A DNA stretch of 64,000 nt from Micrasema longulum (Eukaryota; Arthropoda; Insecta; Trichoptera; Brachycentridae). Positions 12,853-24,825 of the stretch are shown here, piece by piece (positions within the stretch are counted from its first letter, which is position 1; each line of letters opens with the position of its first letter). The position numbers and the translations under genes were made by a program. The stretch lies in NCBI GenBank assembly GCA_022494885.1, contig JAGVSM010002754.1, forward strand, positions 1 through 64,000. Direction: 5' to 3'. Below the pieces are notes generated by a model that was not told the origin of the DNA, did no database searches, and saw only the letters and a program-made list of their open reading frames with translations.

Positions 12853-13010
12853 TTCATCATTCCCTTTCCGCACCTAATGATGCATAGAGCACTGCATTGG
12901 TACACCAACTGCAGTGTATCTTAATCATTTTTGTTACATGAAGGTAAGATGATCAGGCTTACGCATCAGGTACCAGTACAGGGACTTAGAAATATTCTAG
13001 TGTAAAACAC
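12853..13010 (-). repeat. SINE-B body, headless copy
   Basis: Shares CATCATTCCCTTTCCGCAC, GCACTGCATTGGTAC and TGAAGGTAAGATGATC with the complete SINE-B at 30838-31098, but lacks the tRNA-like head. Confidence 0.65.
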
Positions 13011-13333
13011 CCTTTTAAATAAATATTTATAAATGCAATAGGCTACTCGCATACACGGTAATAGAATGAAACAACGTGTAAAAGTGTGCCTGCTATTAGA
13101 ATCGCGACTGTCGGCCGAACCGGGGAATCCCACGCCGGCACCAACCGGCGTAATTGTAAATCGGCGTAAATCGAACTGGCGCAAAATGACGTTTACCTGT
13201 ATTATAAATACTGTCTCTTGAATGTGATTTCAGTCAGCAACTAATTTTGGTCTCCCTAATCTCAACACTAAGCTTGCAGAAAGGACACGTAATTTACTAT
13301 TTGGACTATACGGACAAAACCAAGAACCAAGGC

Positions 13334-13556
13334 AGCGATTACAAACACTATCTTCATCGGTACATATTGAGACGGTATAAATTCAAATCGATATTTATGT
13401 ACAAAAATGTGTATATTTGTATGCAAATTAAAAGTATCTTCGTCAGTAATTGGACATGTTTAGGAAAATAAATGTATGCATAATCTTTTTTTCAAAACGA
13501 AAATTTAATTTTACTTTGTAGATAAATGCTGATTTCCCATTGTAATACGGGACCAG
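13334..13556. repeat. MITE-1 copy
   Basis: Contains CTATCTTCATCGGTACATAT, AAAGTATCTTCGTCAGTAAT and the terminal TTCCCATTGTAATACGGGAC of the MITE-1 family. The left terminus is slightly worn. Confidence 0.75.
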
Positions 13557-14309
13557 ATACATATTAATTTATCAAGAGTTAAAATATTTCTATTAGCTTA
13601 GTACCCACTTAATAAAATTTTATTCGGATTCTAGTTCAAGCCTATTCACAAGATGTACATAGGTAATGCATTCAAATTTGCTTTTACTAAATTAAATCTT
13701 TTCTCAAATCAGTTTCAATGGCTGATTTTTATTGTGACTGCTTGCATGATATGGATATATTACCTATGTCCCGCAGAACGGTGCCATCACCATGAAATAC
13801 TATGCAAAACGAAATACTTTGTAGCTACAGTTGGCAACAAACTAATTAATCTGAAAATTCAATACAAGCCGGTCTTCCGATATTTTATTTTCCGGTCACG
13901 CGAAACTGTCTTCAGGAAATTGACATGCCACAAAATTTACCGACGAATTATCACCAGTCTTGGCGTTTCTATTAAAAGACACGAAGCCACAGTAACTTAG
14001 CGAATCCAGGCTTATTTAGTCAATAATTTTAAGCTGAGAAAGTACAATGTATAGTGCGGTATGTTATATTGCATATCAGGTATTACATCACCTAAAGACT
14101 AATTCATTCACAACATTTGAATTAGGATTACGGAATCAATAATTTATTAATACAAGTATTCATAGCGTGGGAGACTTGAAATCCGACGAAAAGGGTTTAA
14201 TCCATGACGTATAATAAATAGACACGTTACTTCCTAACTAAATGAATCTCAGTTTTACCAAACATTGCGTTGCCCTCAACAATTTGAAAATATATATATA
14301 TATAAAAAA
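13557..14309. other. Stretch without recognised gene
   Basis: Contains a 115-codon open frame (13653-14000, +) with no recognisable domain, signal or splice context. In AT-rich DNA of this length I treat it as chance. Confidence 0.45.
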
Positions 14310-14710
14310 GAATCGGATTGTGGTCCCGTAGCTGGTGTTGCGGAATCACGGATCAGAGGTACGAGGTTCGAGCTCTACTCTACCACAACATGTTTACAAT
14401 TTTTAATAGCAAGTTATTTAAAAATCGTTAAAAAGGTCTTAAAATTTTTAATGTTTGGGTAAATGGCGGCCTCCGTGGTGTAGTGGTCAAGACGCTTGAC
14501 TCACAGACGGAAGGTTCCGGGTTCGATTCCCGGTGAGAACACAACAATTCTCAAGCCTGGGTGTTCTGTGATGTAATTCACCGCTGTAATTGGGCCTTCT
14601 GGCCTGTTGTGGTGCAAAAATAAAAATAAAAAATAAAAAATAAAATAAAATAAAATAAAAAAATAAAATAAAAATAAATCATAAGAACGCAAATACCTAT
14701 TTTCTTTAAA
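14310..14710 (+). mobile_element. SINE-1 copy split by a SINE-2 insertion
   Basis: The tRNA-like head of SINE-1 (TGTGGTCCCGTAGCTGGTG, then GAGGTTCGAGCTC) starts at about 14317. Its body runs to TTTGGGTAAAT at 14464 and resumes with AAATCATAAGAACGC after 14680. SINE-1 copies elsewhere read continuously through this junction (GGGTAAACCATAAGAACGC at 14841-15035). The intervening 215 bp are SINE-2. Confidence 0.82.
14465..14680 (+). mobile_element. SINE-2: tRNA-derived SINE
   Basis: The A box is CGTGGTGTAGTGGTCAAG and the B box GGGTTCGATTCCC, both in the spacing of an RNA polymerase III promoter. A non-tRNA body follows, then a long (AAAAT)n tail from about 14617. It is intact and nested inside SINE-1, so it is the younger insertion. 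Confidence 0.87.
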
Positions 14711-14840
14711 AAAAAAACATCACGATAGGACGATATAAATAAAATGTATACCTATGTAAGAAAGATATGCAAGGAAGGCAACTATCTACGTATTAAAATG
14801 CCAAATTTTACGCGGTTGAAACGTGTATATTTAATTAAAG

Positions 14841-15035
14841 GGTTGTGGTCCTGTGGCTAGTGTCTCGGACTTACGGACCGAAGGTCCGTGGTTCGAATCC
14901 TACTCTGCCCTAATTCGATTCCATTTTCTAATAGTAAGTTATTTACAACTCGTTGAAAATGGCCCTCAAAATTAAATATTTGGGTAAACCATAAGAACGC
15001 AAATATTTATTTTACTAAAAAAAAAAAAAAAAAGG
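14841..15035 (+). mobile_element. SINE-1 copy, complete
   Basis: The tRNA-like head GGTTGTGGTCCTGTGGCTAG and B box GTGGTTCGAATCC are followed by the common body (AACTCGTTGAAAATGGC, GTAAACCATAAGAACGC) and an uninterrupted A-run at about 15018-15034. It serves as reference for the other copies. Confidence 0.85.
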
Positions 15036-15379
15036 GTATTTGTAAATTTCTCACAAAACTGTGTTTGAAATTCAACATTATAGTTCGCAAAAAAATACAA
15101 CAACTTAAAAGTAGTAGGGTAAAGTTTACAATTCACCGGCACTTTTAATTTGAATGTATAAAATAAGATTGTGTGACATCTATATTTGTTTAATAGTTTT
15201 TTGGACTCATGGATACAGTTTTTGTGATTTGATTAATATAATGCATGTAGTCTACCGCCAGAGTGCAGCATAATCTTACTATGTAGAGTTTTATTGCCTA
15301 CTGCAATGCCAATTTGGAATCTGATGGTGTTGGTTGAGTTTCTGGTAAGAAACGAGGCAAAGTTTTCAGCCGTGATCAT

Positions 15380-15735
15380 AAATATTTTAGATCTAAATTT
15401 GTTGCAAAGAGGGAAAACATTTTTGAGAAGGGACTATGTAGGTCTAGGCATTTACAAGGATTATGACCTGTCATTGGTTGGTTTAAGTGGCCACTTTACA
15501 CACTGTAACATTCACATTTCCTCAACTCTTCCATCTGTTGACGTTTGAGAGAGCTGAAACCTTTGTCAGGTGGTCGAGATTCATCCGGCTGAACCAATTC
15601 ACCTACTAGACAACCCGTGAAAATAAGTTTCCAATTTTTATACTTCTTCTTTTACCAGTTAGTCAATTCAACAATGTTTTGAGTGTGCCCAAATGTTTGC
15701 AAACTGGCTGAATTTCCTCCCTAGGGAGTTATTAA
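15380..15735 (-). repeat. Dispersed repeat D, minus-orientation copy
   Basis: Contains TGACCTGTCATTGGTTGGTT, AAGTGGCCACTTTACACAC and CTCCCTAGGGAGTTATT, the reverse complement of the blocks in 7985-8362. Confidence 0.7.
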
Positions 15736-16146
15736 GATCTAAATTTAAAAAAAATACACTACAATCTTTAAAATTTACACTAAAAATGCATTATGTAACT
15801 TAGTAGACATTATAAGAATAAATATGTACATTTTCTTTCCCCTCCTTTTCCTCTCTTCAAGCATTCTTATCTAATCCCGCCCAATTTACAGTAACTGAAT
15901 GTTCTGAAATATATATTTTTTTTAATATTGATTATTGAAAAATATATTGACGAGTACATGAAAAGAACATTTTTATATGTATAAACTAATATATATTTAT
16001 TTGATATGTAATATATTTTCTTTACTAACTTTGTATACTTTGTGGAAATCTGCTATTAGTTCTGAGTTTATACACTATATCTGTTTGTTTACTATAAATA
16101 TGTATGTAGAACTGTTGATTTCCCAAATAAAATAAAATAAAATAAA
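15736..16146 (+). repeat. LINE-like 3' UTR with (AAAAT)n tail
   Basis: AT-rich non-coding sequence ending in CCCAAATAAAATAAAATAAA at about 16121-16146. This is the same kind of tail as LINE-A. No reverse transcriptase sequence is left. Confidence 0.45.
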
Positions 16147-16205
16147 TCAATCTAAAGTAAAAAGTGAGATTCCAGACATTTTTTAATTTGTGAATCACTT
16201 GTGTT

Positions 16206-16254
16206 CAATATTCCCAAATTAACAATATTCCCAAATCAACAATATTCCCAAATC
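16206..16254. repeat. Three tandem copies of a 16-bp unit
   Basis: CAATATTCCCAAATTA-like units repeat three times with only one or two changes. Confidence 0.8.
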
Positions 16255-17039
16255 TTCCTCAAGCTTTTGCATAAAAACACCAAATGACTCTACTGATAGT
16301 AGGTAAGTATTGTGGAATATGGTTCGTTCGAGGCAGAGCTATAATATGTATCCAAACATTATAAGGTATGATCAAGTTCCTAGTACAGTACTCGCCGATC
16401 GTCCCACACCAATCAAGTTCTACGAGTTCTCCTTTCAAGGCGAACAATCAATAATACGATAGTTCAACAGACAGGAACAGTCATCTTGGAAAACTAATAA
16501 AGAAATCATCGTTATGGCGAGTTCAGAGGAACAAAATTTCGAGAATCAAGGAATTTTCACCAGGAATTTTATTCCAAACACGACATGCCGTGCAACGGAA
16601 TAAAGCCTAGAGTAAATAAGTTGAATTTAGGTTTATGTTTACGTAACTAAATTTTCGTAAGATAATTTTACTTTTTCAATACTCCATTATCGTCAGATAT
16701 AATCAGAAATAGGCCTAGATCAAAAACTTAAAATCCAATCAAGGATCACGATAAAGATACGAACGTTAGTGATAATATCATTTTACCAAATAAATTAATA
16801 AGAACTATACCTTGAAAGTATATAAAAAATGAACTACAAGCGGTAACAGTATTATTTATAATTTAATATCAGCTTGCCCACCATATACCGCACACCGCAT
16901 CTGAGGACATAAGTCTCCTTGGCGGTGCCCAAATACACGGAAAAATTGCTCGTTGCCGAATGAGAAAAGCTGCCCGAAGAAGCTCTCTGTCATCTGGTAG
17001 CCTTAGCATCTTTGTGCTGCATCGGTTCTTAAATTAATT

Positions 17040-17640
17040 GACAAATCAGCTAGAATTGATAAGGGAAAGGTACCCGAACTTTTTTAAAAGCAAGGGTGCA
17101 TGTCCGTAAATGCTATTCTATGGCTCAAATTTGATACTAGATATCGATTTAATAGTAACTACCAGAAAAGGTATAAACATACACATAATACAAGGCTAGC
17201 ACAACGTGAAGGTTTGTCAGTACCGATGTTTTTAAAAAAGTATGGCCAAAGAACACTTTATTATACAATTCCTAAAACTTTCAATAAGATTCCTAAGCAG
17301 ATCTTGAAAAAAAATGTTGACAAAACTTTTAAGAAAAAAATAATTAAATGGCTAATATGTAACAAGGCTTTATATTGATCATTGTTTTATGTTAACAGTC
17401 ATCTATTTAAATTTTTGTAAATAAATTTTGTGTAAAAAATACGTATGATTTTAGTTCTTAATGTTAATGTTTATATTACTTTTTAAATTTAGATCATTTC
17501 TCTAACGTTTTTCTTTGTAAAGGAAAAAATAAGAAACCTGCTGACAAGCCGGTTTTGCGGTTTAGTGGGTTCCATTATTTTTCCTTTTATATTTTTCTGT
17601 TCGTGTTTACCTTCTTAAATAAAATTAAAAAAGAAGGTAA
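17040..17640 (+). mobile_element. LINE-C 3' part with ORF2 C-terminus
   Basis: The open frame 17100-17378 reads as a LINE ORF2 C-terminus: NTRLAQREGLSVP, KKYGQRTLYYTIPK, FNKIPKQI and then stop. The 3' UTR includes CTGCTGACAAGCCGGTTTTG and CTGTTCGTGTTTACCTTCTT. A closely similar 3' copy is at 26805-27190. Reverse transcriptase core domains are missing. Confidence 0.75.
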
Positions 17641-19265
17641 TACAGAAGCACATAATATGCACTTCATTAGATTGCAAAAAGAGGGAAGTGAATTCTTAAT
17701 TATAATAAACAGTGAAATAGAGTAAATTATATATCGGTCCTAAAATAGGTCCCGCGGTAGTGTTTAGACCCCGATAGAGTAACGAATTTTATTTTTTTAC
17801 TCTATTGTGAAATGTTATTACTTTCGCCTTCTACGACAAGCAATCCTTAACTTTGAATGTGTGGTTATGTTAACAATTTAACGGTTGTCGGATGTACATA
17901 TAATAATGTTTTTTTTATTATATTGAGCAGACGGTCCTGATTCACCAACAGGGATAGCCATATGTGAAGTAAAATTCGTCCGACGGATAAAGATAAGTGG
18001 GATTTGCGGTAACTGCGGAGTATAGCGGTGCCCCGGGCCAATGACCTCCCGGAGGTGAGCCCTCTTTAGCAAAGCCTCCTGAACGCGGGAAAGTAAACCA
18101 AAGCACCGATCCCGAAACTCATTTTCAAAGATAGGCAATAATAAAACTGATTTAAAGAAATTGTGTAAATACTAAGAAAGTAGACACAAATACGCCACAT
18201 TTAATTAAATTACATTGTCAAAAATATTTATCAAAGGAACATAAAAAGATGAAGAAATATGGGTATCAGTGGTATCTATGGCTACAGCTAACCTGCCAAT
18301 ACGGCATAATTTATAGGATAAATAGTTGTTGAAATATTGTGTACTAATAATGGATAATTTACGTGTACAAATTTACATAAATTTCATAAAATTACCTCGA
18401 TGATTCGGCGTGCAAATAGAAAATAAAAATGAGTCGTTTTTAGTTTACGTAACAGACCTATTATAATGAAAATTAGCGTAGAATATATGATTTACTGAAG
18501 TATCTTTGGGTCATTTTCTGTTAGTCGCAAATAACCTTTAACAAATACATAATACGTTACAACTTAAACAAATCTATGGATAGAAAATGGGAAACAAGTT
18601 GTGCTAGATCGGTGTTAAAATCTCGGACCTCCTGATCCAGAGTCCGTGAAACCACCACGGGACCGCCACCAGTCTCATTATTTTATTTCGATTAATCTCT
18701 AAAAGACACATTTTCTCGTCGAAAACATTTCACCACAGGTGGTCTTAAATATCTTCTCTTCCTTTGAGTAAAAATATTAAAACAGTCGCAGACAGATAAA
18801 TTTCTTAATAAACATAATTATTGATGTAATGACGAGGAGTTCACAACCAACGTACACATAATGGATAAAAGGGTTTGGTATTGTGATGTTTACTCCAGTT
18901 GTAACACTTTCCCACGCCGTGATCCAATATTCACACGACAAACGGTATTTACGAGTAAAAAGAAAGTGTATTTGAATTGTACACGAAAAAATCGCTTGGC
19001 CATTCAGTATATATACAATGAAGATCGATGGTATTCCGAAGTCATTGCCGCGGCTTCCGATTCGACAAGAAGCAGACATAATACAGCGGACGTCGTTAGC
19101 CGAAGAATGACGAACAAGAAGCGTGTTGAAGATACCGCATAACGCATAGCGGTTACGACATTAGCCAAGAACTCGCTAACAACTAGGGTCAAAGCACCAG
19201 TAAATGACCACCCCCCAGTAAATGACCATTGGTTAATAAAACACAATATAATAAGAATTGCTACA
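17641..19265. other. Mostly unassigned; one decayed SINE-1
   Basis: At 18606-18668 the minus strand reads as a worn SINE-1 head (GTCCCGTGGTGG, then GGTCCGAG). Overlapping open frames on both strands at 18777-19142 lack recognisable features. The rest is AT-rich with nothing I can name. Confidence 0.5.
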
Positions 19266-19460
19266 CGAATCGGGTCGTGGTCCCGAGGTAGTATTGTGGA
19301 CTCACGGACCAAAGGTCCCAGGTTCAAATCCCACTCTACCACAACTCGACTCCCATTTTTCCAGCACAAGTTATTTACGACTTTTAGGAAATGGTCTGAA
19401 AATTTAAATATTTGAGTAAATAATAAAAACTCTAGTATTTCTCTTTTTTTTTTTTAAATG
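19266..19460 (+). mobile_element. SINE-1 copy
   Basis: The head is TCGTGGTCCCGAGGTAGTAT and the B box CAGGTTCAAATCCC. The body has TTACGACTTTTAGGAAATGG and ends in a T- and A-rich tract. Confidence 0.78.
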
Positions 19461-20218
19461 TAGTAGGCGGACACATATTTTGGTAAGAAACTAATCTATC
19501 AGTTTTGAACTGTGAGTTGTCAAAAGGTGCGTCTTCCCGTTATTGTTTTAAGATTGATAGTGTTTTTATAAAGAAAGGTGTGGTAAATATTTTATTTGAT
19601 GCTATTTCTTATGCAATTCTTTGAATATTTCCATATTCTATTGTGTTAGGATGTTTTATAATGTTATGATGTAACTAAATCTGAGTTTTATTTTTACTGG
19701 GGTAGGTAGTGGTCATTCGCTGGTGATTCTGCTATTTTTTTAGAGTAATATTAATTATAATTGTAATACTCGTATTTCAATAAAAAAAGTAAAAGTACTT
19801 AGAAAAAATAATGTGTTTTTTACTGTTTTCTTTTATTTTGTACGCTTAAATAATGAAATGTATACCTTTAATGTGGATTTTACTACAAGCTGAACCCCTG
19901 ACAATATAAAAAAATAACAATATTTTTAAAAAAATAATTTCGCACGCGTATCAGATAACCGCTGACGTCACGGGAAAATATTGTACGGAAACGAAAAAAC
20001 ATGCATTGTCCAATTTACATACTTCCTAATACCGTTTGTTTTGGTTCTAAGGTAATGTGAGTGGTTGCACTGTTATTAAATTTAAAAGTGCGATACGATC
20101 AAAAACCCGTTTGGTTGTTTCATATGCTAAACATACTAGACATTATACTAAACTCGTGAAGGATACTCTGACTGAGCCAGTTAATGTCGCTATAGCGAAA
20201 CGAAGAGCTGAACTTTAC
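19461..20218. other. Stretch without recognised gene
   Basis: AT-rich, no open frame above about 60 codons, and no shared repeat recognised. Confidence 0.45.
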
Positions 20219-20406
20219 GGGCCTAACTTATAAATCTGGTGTAAAGTTACGCCTAGACTATTCCCATCCGTATTCTACCATTATGATGGTAGAATACGGA
20301 TGGGAATACTATCCTTATTACAGTGGTAGAATAAGAATGGTTTTCCCATCATTATTCTACCACTATGAATAGGCGTAACTTTATACCGGGTTTATAAGTA
20401 AGGCCC
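20219..20406. repeat. MITE-3, palindromic, with internal hairpin
   Basis: The 37-bp terminal inverted repeats begin GGGCCTAACTTATAAA, with 33 of 37 positions matching by my count. Inside is a near-perfect hairpin, ATTCCCATCCGTATTCTACC against its reverse complement, followed by a second, looser copy of the same arm. A second element with the same ends and interior is at 52316-52479. Confidence 0.88.
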
Positions 20407-22689
20407 GATATGTCGCAACGAGTGCATATACAATAATAATGATGACGTATGATATAATAGTCAACGTGTTAGCTGATATTTACCAATTGAAACGGTAGCC
20501 TTGAAATAAATAATGTTAGTTGAAGGTTTGTGCAAATAAAATGGAGGTACAACAGCGGATGAGAGGTCAGAGAGATTTAGAATTGATAAAAAATGAACAA
20601 AAAATACGTAGTAATTTTACAATAAACATTTTTTTACAATCGACTATTTTCGTTCCTATAATCATCATTGGAGCCTGTAATTTTTTTCTAATACTGCTAA
20701 ATAAAGACACCCTTCAATGCACATTTGTCATGGCTATACAATTGTGTCGGTCATTGTAACTATTCTCACCTGTGTGTAACGACATTGTACTAAATCTAAT
20801 TGTTAGCATTTTAAAAGACTTCGTCACGAAAAACAATAAAATTCCGACAAAGCAATAGATTTAGACGCTTGTACCTACAATCAACAATATTCATTTACTT
20901 AACACATACATGTATGTATTTCACCGAACAACCGCGGCTGATATTTTCACTATTTCAAATGAAAGATACCTTTTGAACACATTGTCTGAGTAGATATTAT
21001 GCAAATAAAGCAACCATGACGGAGAATCCTTATCTACGTAGATAAAAAGTTACGAGAATACTGGGCATCGAAAGAGGTTTAACGTTGAAATCAGCACTAG
21101 AATAAATACACGATAATTTACCATTTTATTTTCATTGCCTCGTTCTCTTTAGAAACCTTTGTCGTTTGTTCGAGACAGTTACGGAGATTGGTTTGACCTT
21201 TCGACTATTCTTTAGCTCGAGACTAGCTACCACACCTTGCTGGGCAAAGGCAAAATACGTCATAGGTACTCAAATCATCAATGCAGAACTAACCACTCTC
21301 AATGTATACAAAACGAATTAGCTAAATACATCAAAATTAAAACATCAACAATGTTTCGAGTATGTCCAAATGTTTGTAGACAGGCTGGATTTCTCCCCTA
21401 GGGAGTTATTTAGATTTTAAACTTAGACTTCCATATTCCCTTCTCAAAAATGTTTTCCCTTTCTGTTGCAAAAAATTTATATCTAAAAAATGTTTTTTTT
21501 TTTTCATTGTCCTTTTCAATAAAATACTCACATTATTACAATATTAATACATTATAAAATGAAAACAAAGTATTAAAACATATTTTGTCCCGATAAATTA
21601 TTAAATAATAGTTTGTCGTCGGGTGCTCAGACATTAGTTTGAATTAATACTCGTAATCAAATAAAATAGTGCAGAAACAATACTGTATACATATAAAATA
21701 ATGAATATTTATTATTTTGTTTTTGATGCTTCGAAAAATATCATTAAGAAGATAGAAAAGAAAAATCTCAACAAAACCAGATGAAATGATGAAAAAAAAA
21801 AAAAAATTAGTAAGAAAAAAGAGAAAAGTTATACAATCAAAATGAAAGAATAGCCATTTACTTGAATATATTTTAAACAAAGGAAAAAATATACGAGTAT
21901 ATAAAATAGTGTGAGCTCATAAATGTAATCAAAACCAGACAAAAAATAAAACAAAGTAAATCTAAAATTTCCATTCATATCTACAGAAAAAAAAAGAAAA
22001 TTAAAAGTACCTATTAAAATTAAGATCTAAAAAATGTAAATAAAATAAGAAAGTTCTATGATGAAATGTGCTCTAAAATAATATTTATATTTATTCGAAC
22101 AGTATTTTTCACTACTGTACACTTTTTTTATAAAATTTAAACTGTCAGTATGTTAAATTACTTTACGAATATTCTATTTTTATTTCATATTTGACCTAGT
22201 ATATTTATTTATTTATTTTAAATTTTAAAATAGAGCACTCATAAACATATTCTTATGTGTGCTCTGATAATAAAAATGTACAACAATATATTTCATTTAT
22301 AAGTTGTTTAACACATAATTCTTAACCATTTGTATGAATTTCGATAATTTTTTTTCTTCATTTTTTTTACCCATTTCATAATATTATTTTACTGCCCTAT
22401 ATAAAATTGAATTTTGTGACTTAATTTTTTACTAAATTTGAAAAATTATGATTTTTACCGTATTGTGATTATGTTCGTGGTCAATTTTTGATTGATTTTT
22501 TTTATCGAATTTCGATAAAAAATAAGTAAAGTTCTGTGTTTTGTTGAAAATTAATAATATTATACACAAATATCGTCGTAGGTACTTTACGTATACATTT
22601 ATTTTTTAATATATTTAAACTTTTCTATTTTTTAAATGTTTTCCGGCATTTCTTCAAATAACTTTATTTACTTTTACATAAGGCAGTCA
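20407..22689. other. Mostly unassigned AT-rich DNA
   Basis: A repeat D fragment (GGATTTCTCCCCTAGGGAG) lies at 21350-21480. The rest is extremely A/T-rich, and the open frames at 20520-20759 and 21644-21880 are low-complexity or featureless. Confidence 0.5.
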
Positions 22690-23450
22690 AGGGCCGTGAT
22701 TACAAACGCTATCTTCATCGGTACATATCGAGACCGTAAAAGTAAAATAAACATTTATGTACAAAAATGTTTAGATTTTTTTTACATATTTTTTATTTTT
22801 TTATTTATAGGTACAGTTTATCACACATACTCTTTTTGTAAACTTTGCCCAGCTAACAAGGGTATATACCGCGTTCCAAGCTAGGCAATTACATTTTAGT
22901 ACAAGTTAAAAGAAAGTATACACATACACCATGTTTTTTTTTCATCTATTGATATATTTTACATGCCCCTTAATTTATTTAAAAATAAATTAAGATCCCA
23001 CTTACTATTTAATGATGCACACACGTAAACATTTACTCTCACATACATACACATAAACACACATCTACACTTACTCTCATAACAATACACATAAACACAT
23101 TCTTTTGTTGTAACACAATTTAAAAATATGTATGATTTTTATTTAGAAACTTCGCTGGTCTGTATTTTTTGTTTAAAAAACTATATTTTTTGAAAATGTT
23201 ATTAAATCATTGTCGACTGTTTGTTTCTTTAAAATAAATAAATAAATACACAATACACAAATACATATGTGCACGCGAATACACATACATACATACATGT
23301 ATGAAAATTTAAAGTATCTTCGTCGGTAACCTGTAAATGAACATGTTTACAAAAAAAATGCACACTTTTTCTATTTTTCATACAGAAAACTTAATTTTAC
23401 TTTGTAGATAAATATTGAAGATATAACTTCCCATTGTAATACGGGCCTTA
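22690..23450. repeat. MITE-1 copy interrupted by a retroelement 3' fragment
   Basis: The left part (GGGCCGTGATTACAAACG, CTATCTTCATCGGTACATAT) stops near 22770. The right part resumes near 23298 (AAAGTATCTTCGTCGGTAAC) and ends CCCATTGTAATACGGGCC. The inserted about 530 bp ends in (AAAT)n. Part of it (TACATGCCCCTTAATTTATT, CACTTACTATTTAATGATGC) recurs at 31895-32110. Confidence 0.72.
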
Positions 23451-23604
23451 GGATTTTGATTACTTTTCCAGTTTTATATTTTTAGATCATCTCGTCGCAT
23501 AGTTAGTTATGAAAGAACTCATTATTTTAAAGTTTGGTTTGGAAACATTTCGTCACTATTACTTGAATTTGATTCTCTGAACAATTGCCATTGTGGGGAC
23601 GTAA

Positions 23605-23795
23605 GTAAGGACTTCACTAAAATCAACAAATGGAAGAAATATGGATGTTTAAACATAGGCAAAATGGTGAATGTTACACAGTGTGTAAAGTGGCCATTTA
23701 AACCAGCCGATGACAGGTCATAAGCCCTGTAAATGCGTAGACTTCCATATTCCCTTATTTAAGGTATTCTCCATCCCTGTTGTTATTTGTTAAAA
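23605..23795 (+). repeat. Dispersed repeat D, partial
   Basis: Very similar to 8172-8362: AAAATCAACAAATGGA, GTGAATGTTACACAGTGTGT, GACAGGTCATAAGCCCTGTA. Confidence 0.75.
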
Positions 23796-24417
23796 AAAAA
23801 CTAATTTAAAAAAATTTAAAAACTTAAAACAGCCAATGAAAAGTCATTATTTATTTTTATAAAGTATTAATATTTTAAATATGTGTGTATTTTATTGAAT
23901 AAAGACTCTAAAACCAAGTCTAAAATATGTCTCCTAAATTCCAACTTATCTAGAACAAATTGTTCTAGGCACTGATTTTAAACTGAAGGGTTCTACCCCG
24001 GTTACATTTAAATGTTAGGCTACGGAGAATATTTTTTCGACAGATTAAATTAAATTGAATTAATTTTATTCAAATAAAAATCATTGAAAGGAGGTCTTAC
24101 TGTTTGAGCGCTGATTAGTGTAAATACGATGAGGTGTTTTCGGTTGTATTTTCCCCTAGGCAATATTATGTGTAGTATTGCGTTTGACAGCGTCACACCG
24201 TGTCGGCAGACAGGAGACACGCTCCAGCGGGCGTGGGGTCGGAAGTGCCGGTAGGAAGAACGAATCAAGAGAGGAAGTGGACAATACTGTATGCGCGACT
24301 GTCACGTCACGTTGCGTCGCGCGTCGTGTTGTGCTTTAGGCCCAAAGTATACATATAAATAGCAGAAATTCTGTATATAAATAAATAATAACAAACATCG
24401 AACCTGCTTACATACTA

Positions 24418-24825
24418 TCTATACTTTAATATTACAAATACGTCGTTCGTCTGTTTGTTTGTGTTTCTTTCAAATCGCAACGGAGGGACTGATCAGCGTG
24501 ATTTTGCATATTGCATAGGGATAGCTGAAGAGCTGACAATTAGTGTCACGTGTCACATTTCATCCAAAAAAAAACAAATCCTCCGTAAAATTCTACGTGA
24601 AAAAAATCCTTCATATTAAAACAGAATAACGACGTTATGTCGCCATAGACTAACGGATTATATTCGTTGTATTTTTGCATTGCGATAGTTGGAGGATCGG
24701 CAATCGATCGGGCTACTTTTTGTCCCGAAAAAGTATATCGTTCTATCGGGAAAAAAAATATTGCTAAACAACAGACCTAAATTTCTCCCCAATACCACAC
24801 GAGCGAAGCCACGGGTAAAAGCTAG
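24418..24825 (+). mobile_element. Non-autonomous Helitron (TC...CTAG, inserted between A and T)
   Basis: Begins TCTATACTTTAATATTAC, preceded by A at 24417. Ends GGGTAAAAGCTAG, followed by T at 24826. Helitrons start with TC, end with CTRR and insert between A and T; all three hold. The interior has the CGTCTGTTTGTTTGTG and GAGCGAAGCCACGGGTAAAA blocks known from very abundant insect Helitron-type repeats. It is 408 bp with no helicase coding. Confidence 0.72.

Noticed and set aside
13653..14000. 115-codon plus-strand open frame
   Set aside because: No recognisable domain, no splice context and no similarity to neighbouring elements; plausible by chance in AT-rich DNA.
18777..19369. Three overlapping open frames on both strands
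   Set aside because: No domain recognised; the longest minus frame (19004-19369) runs through the SINE-1 head.
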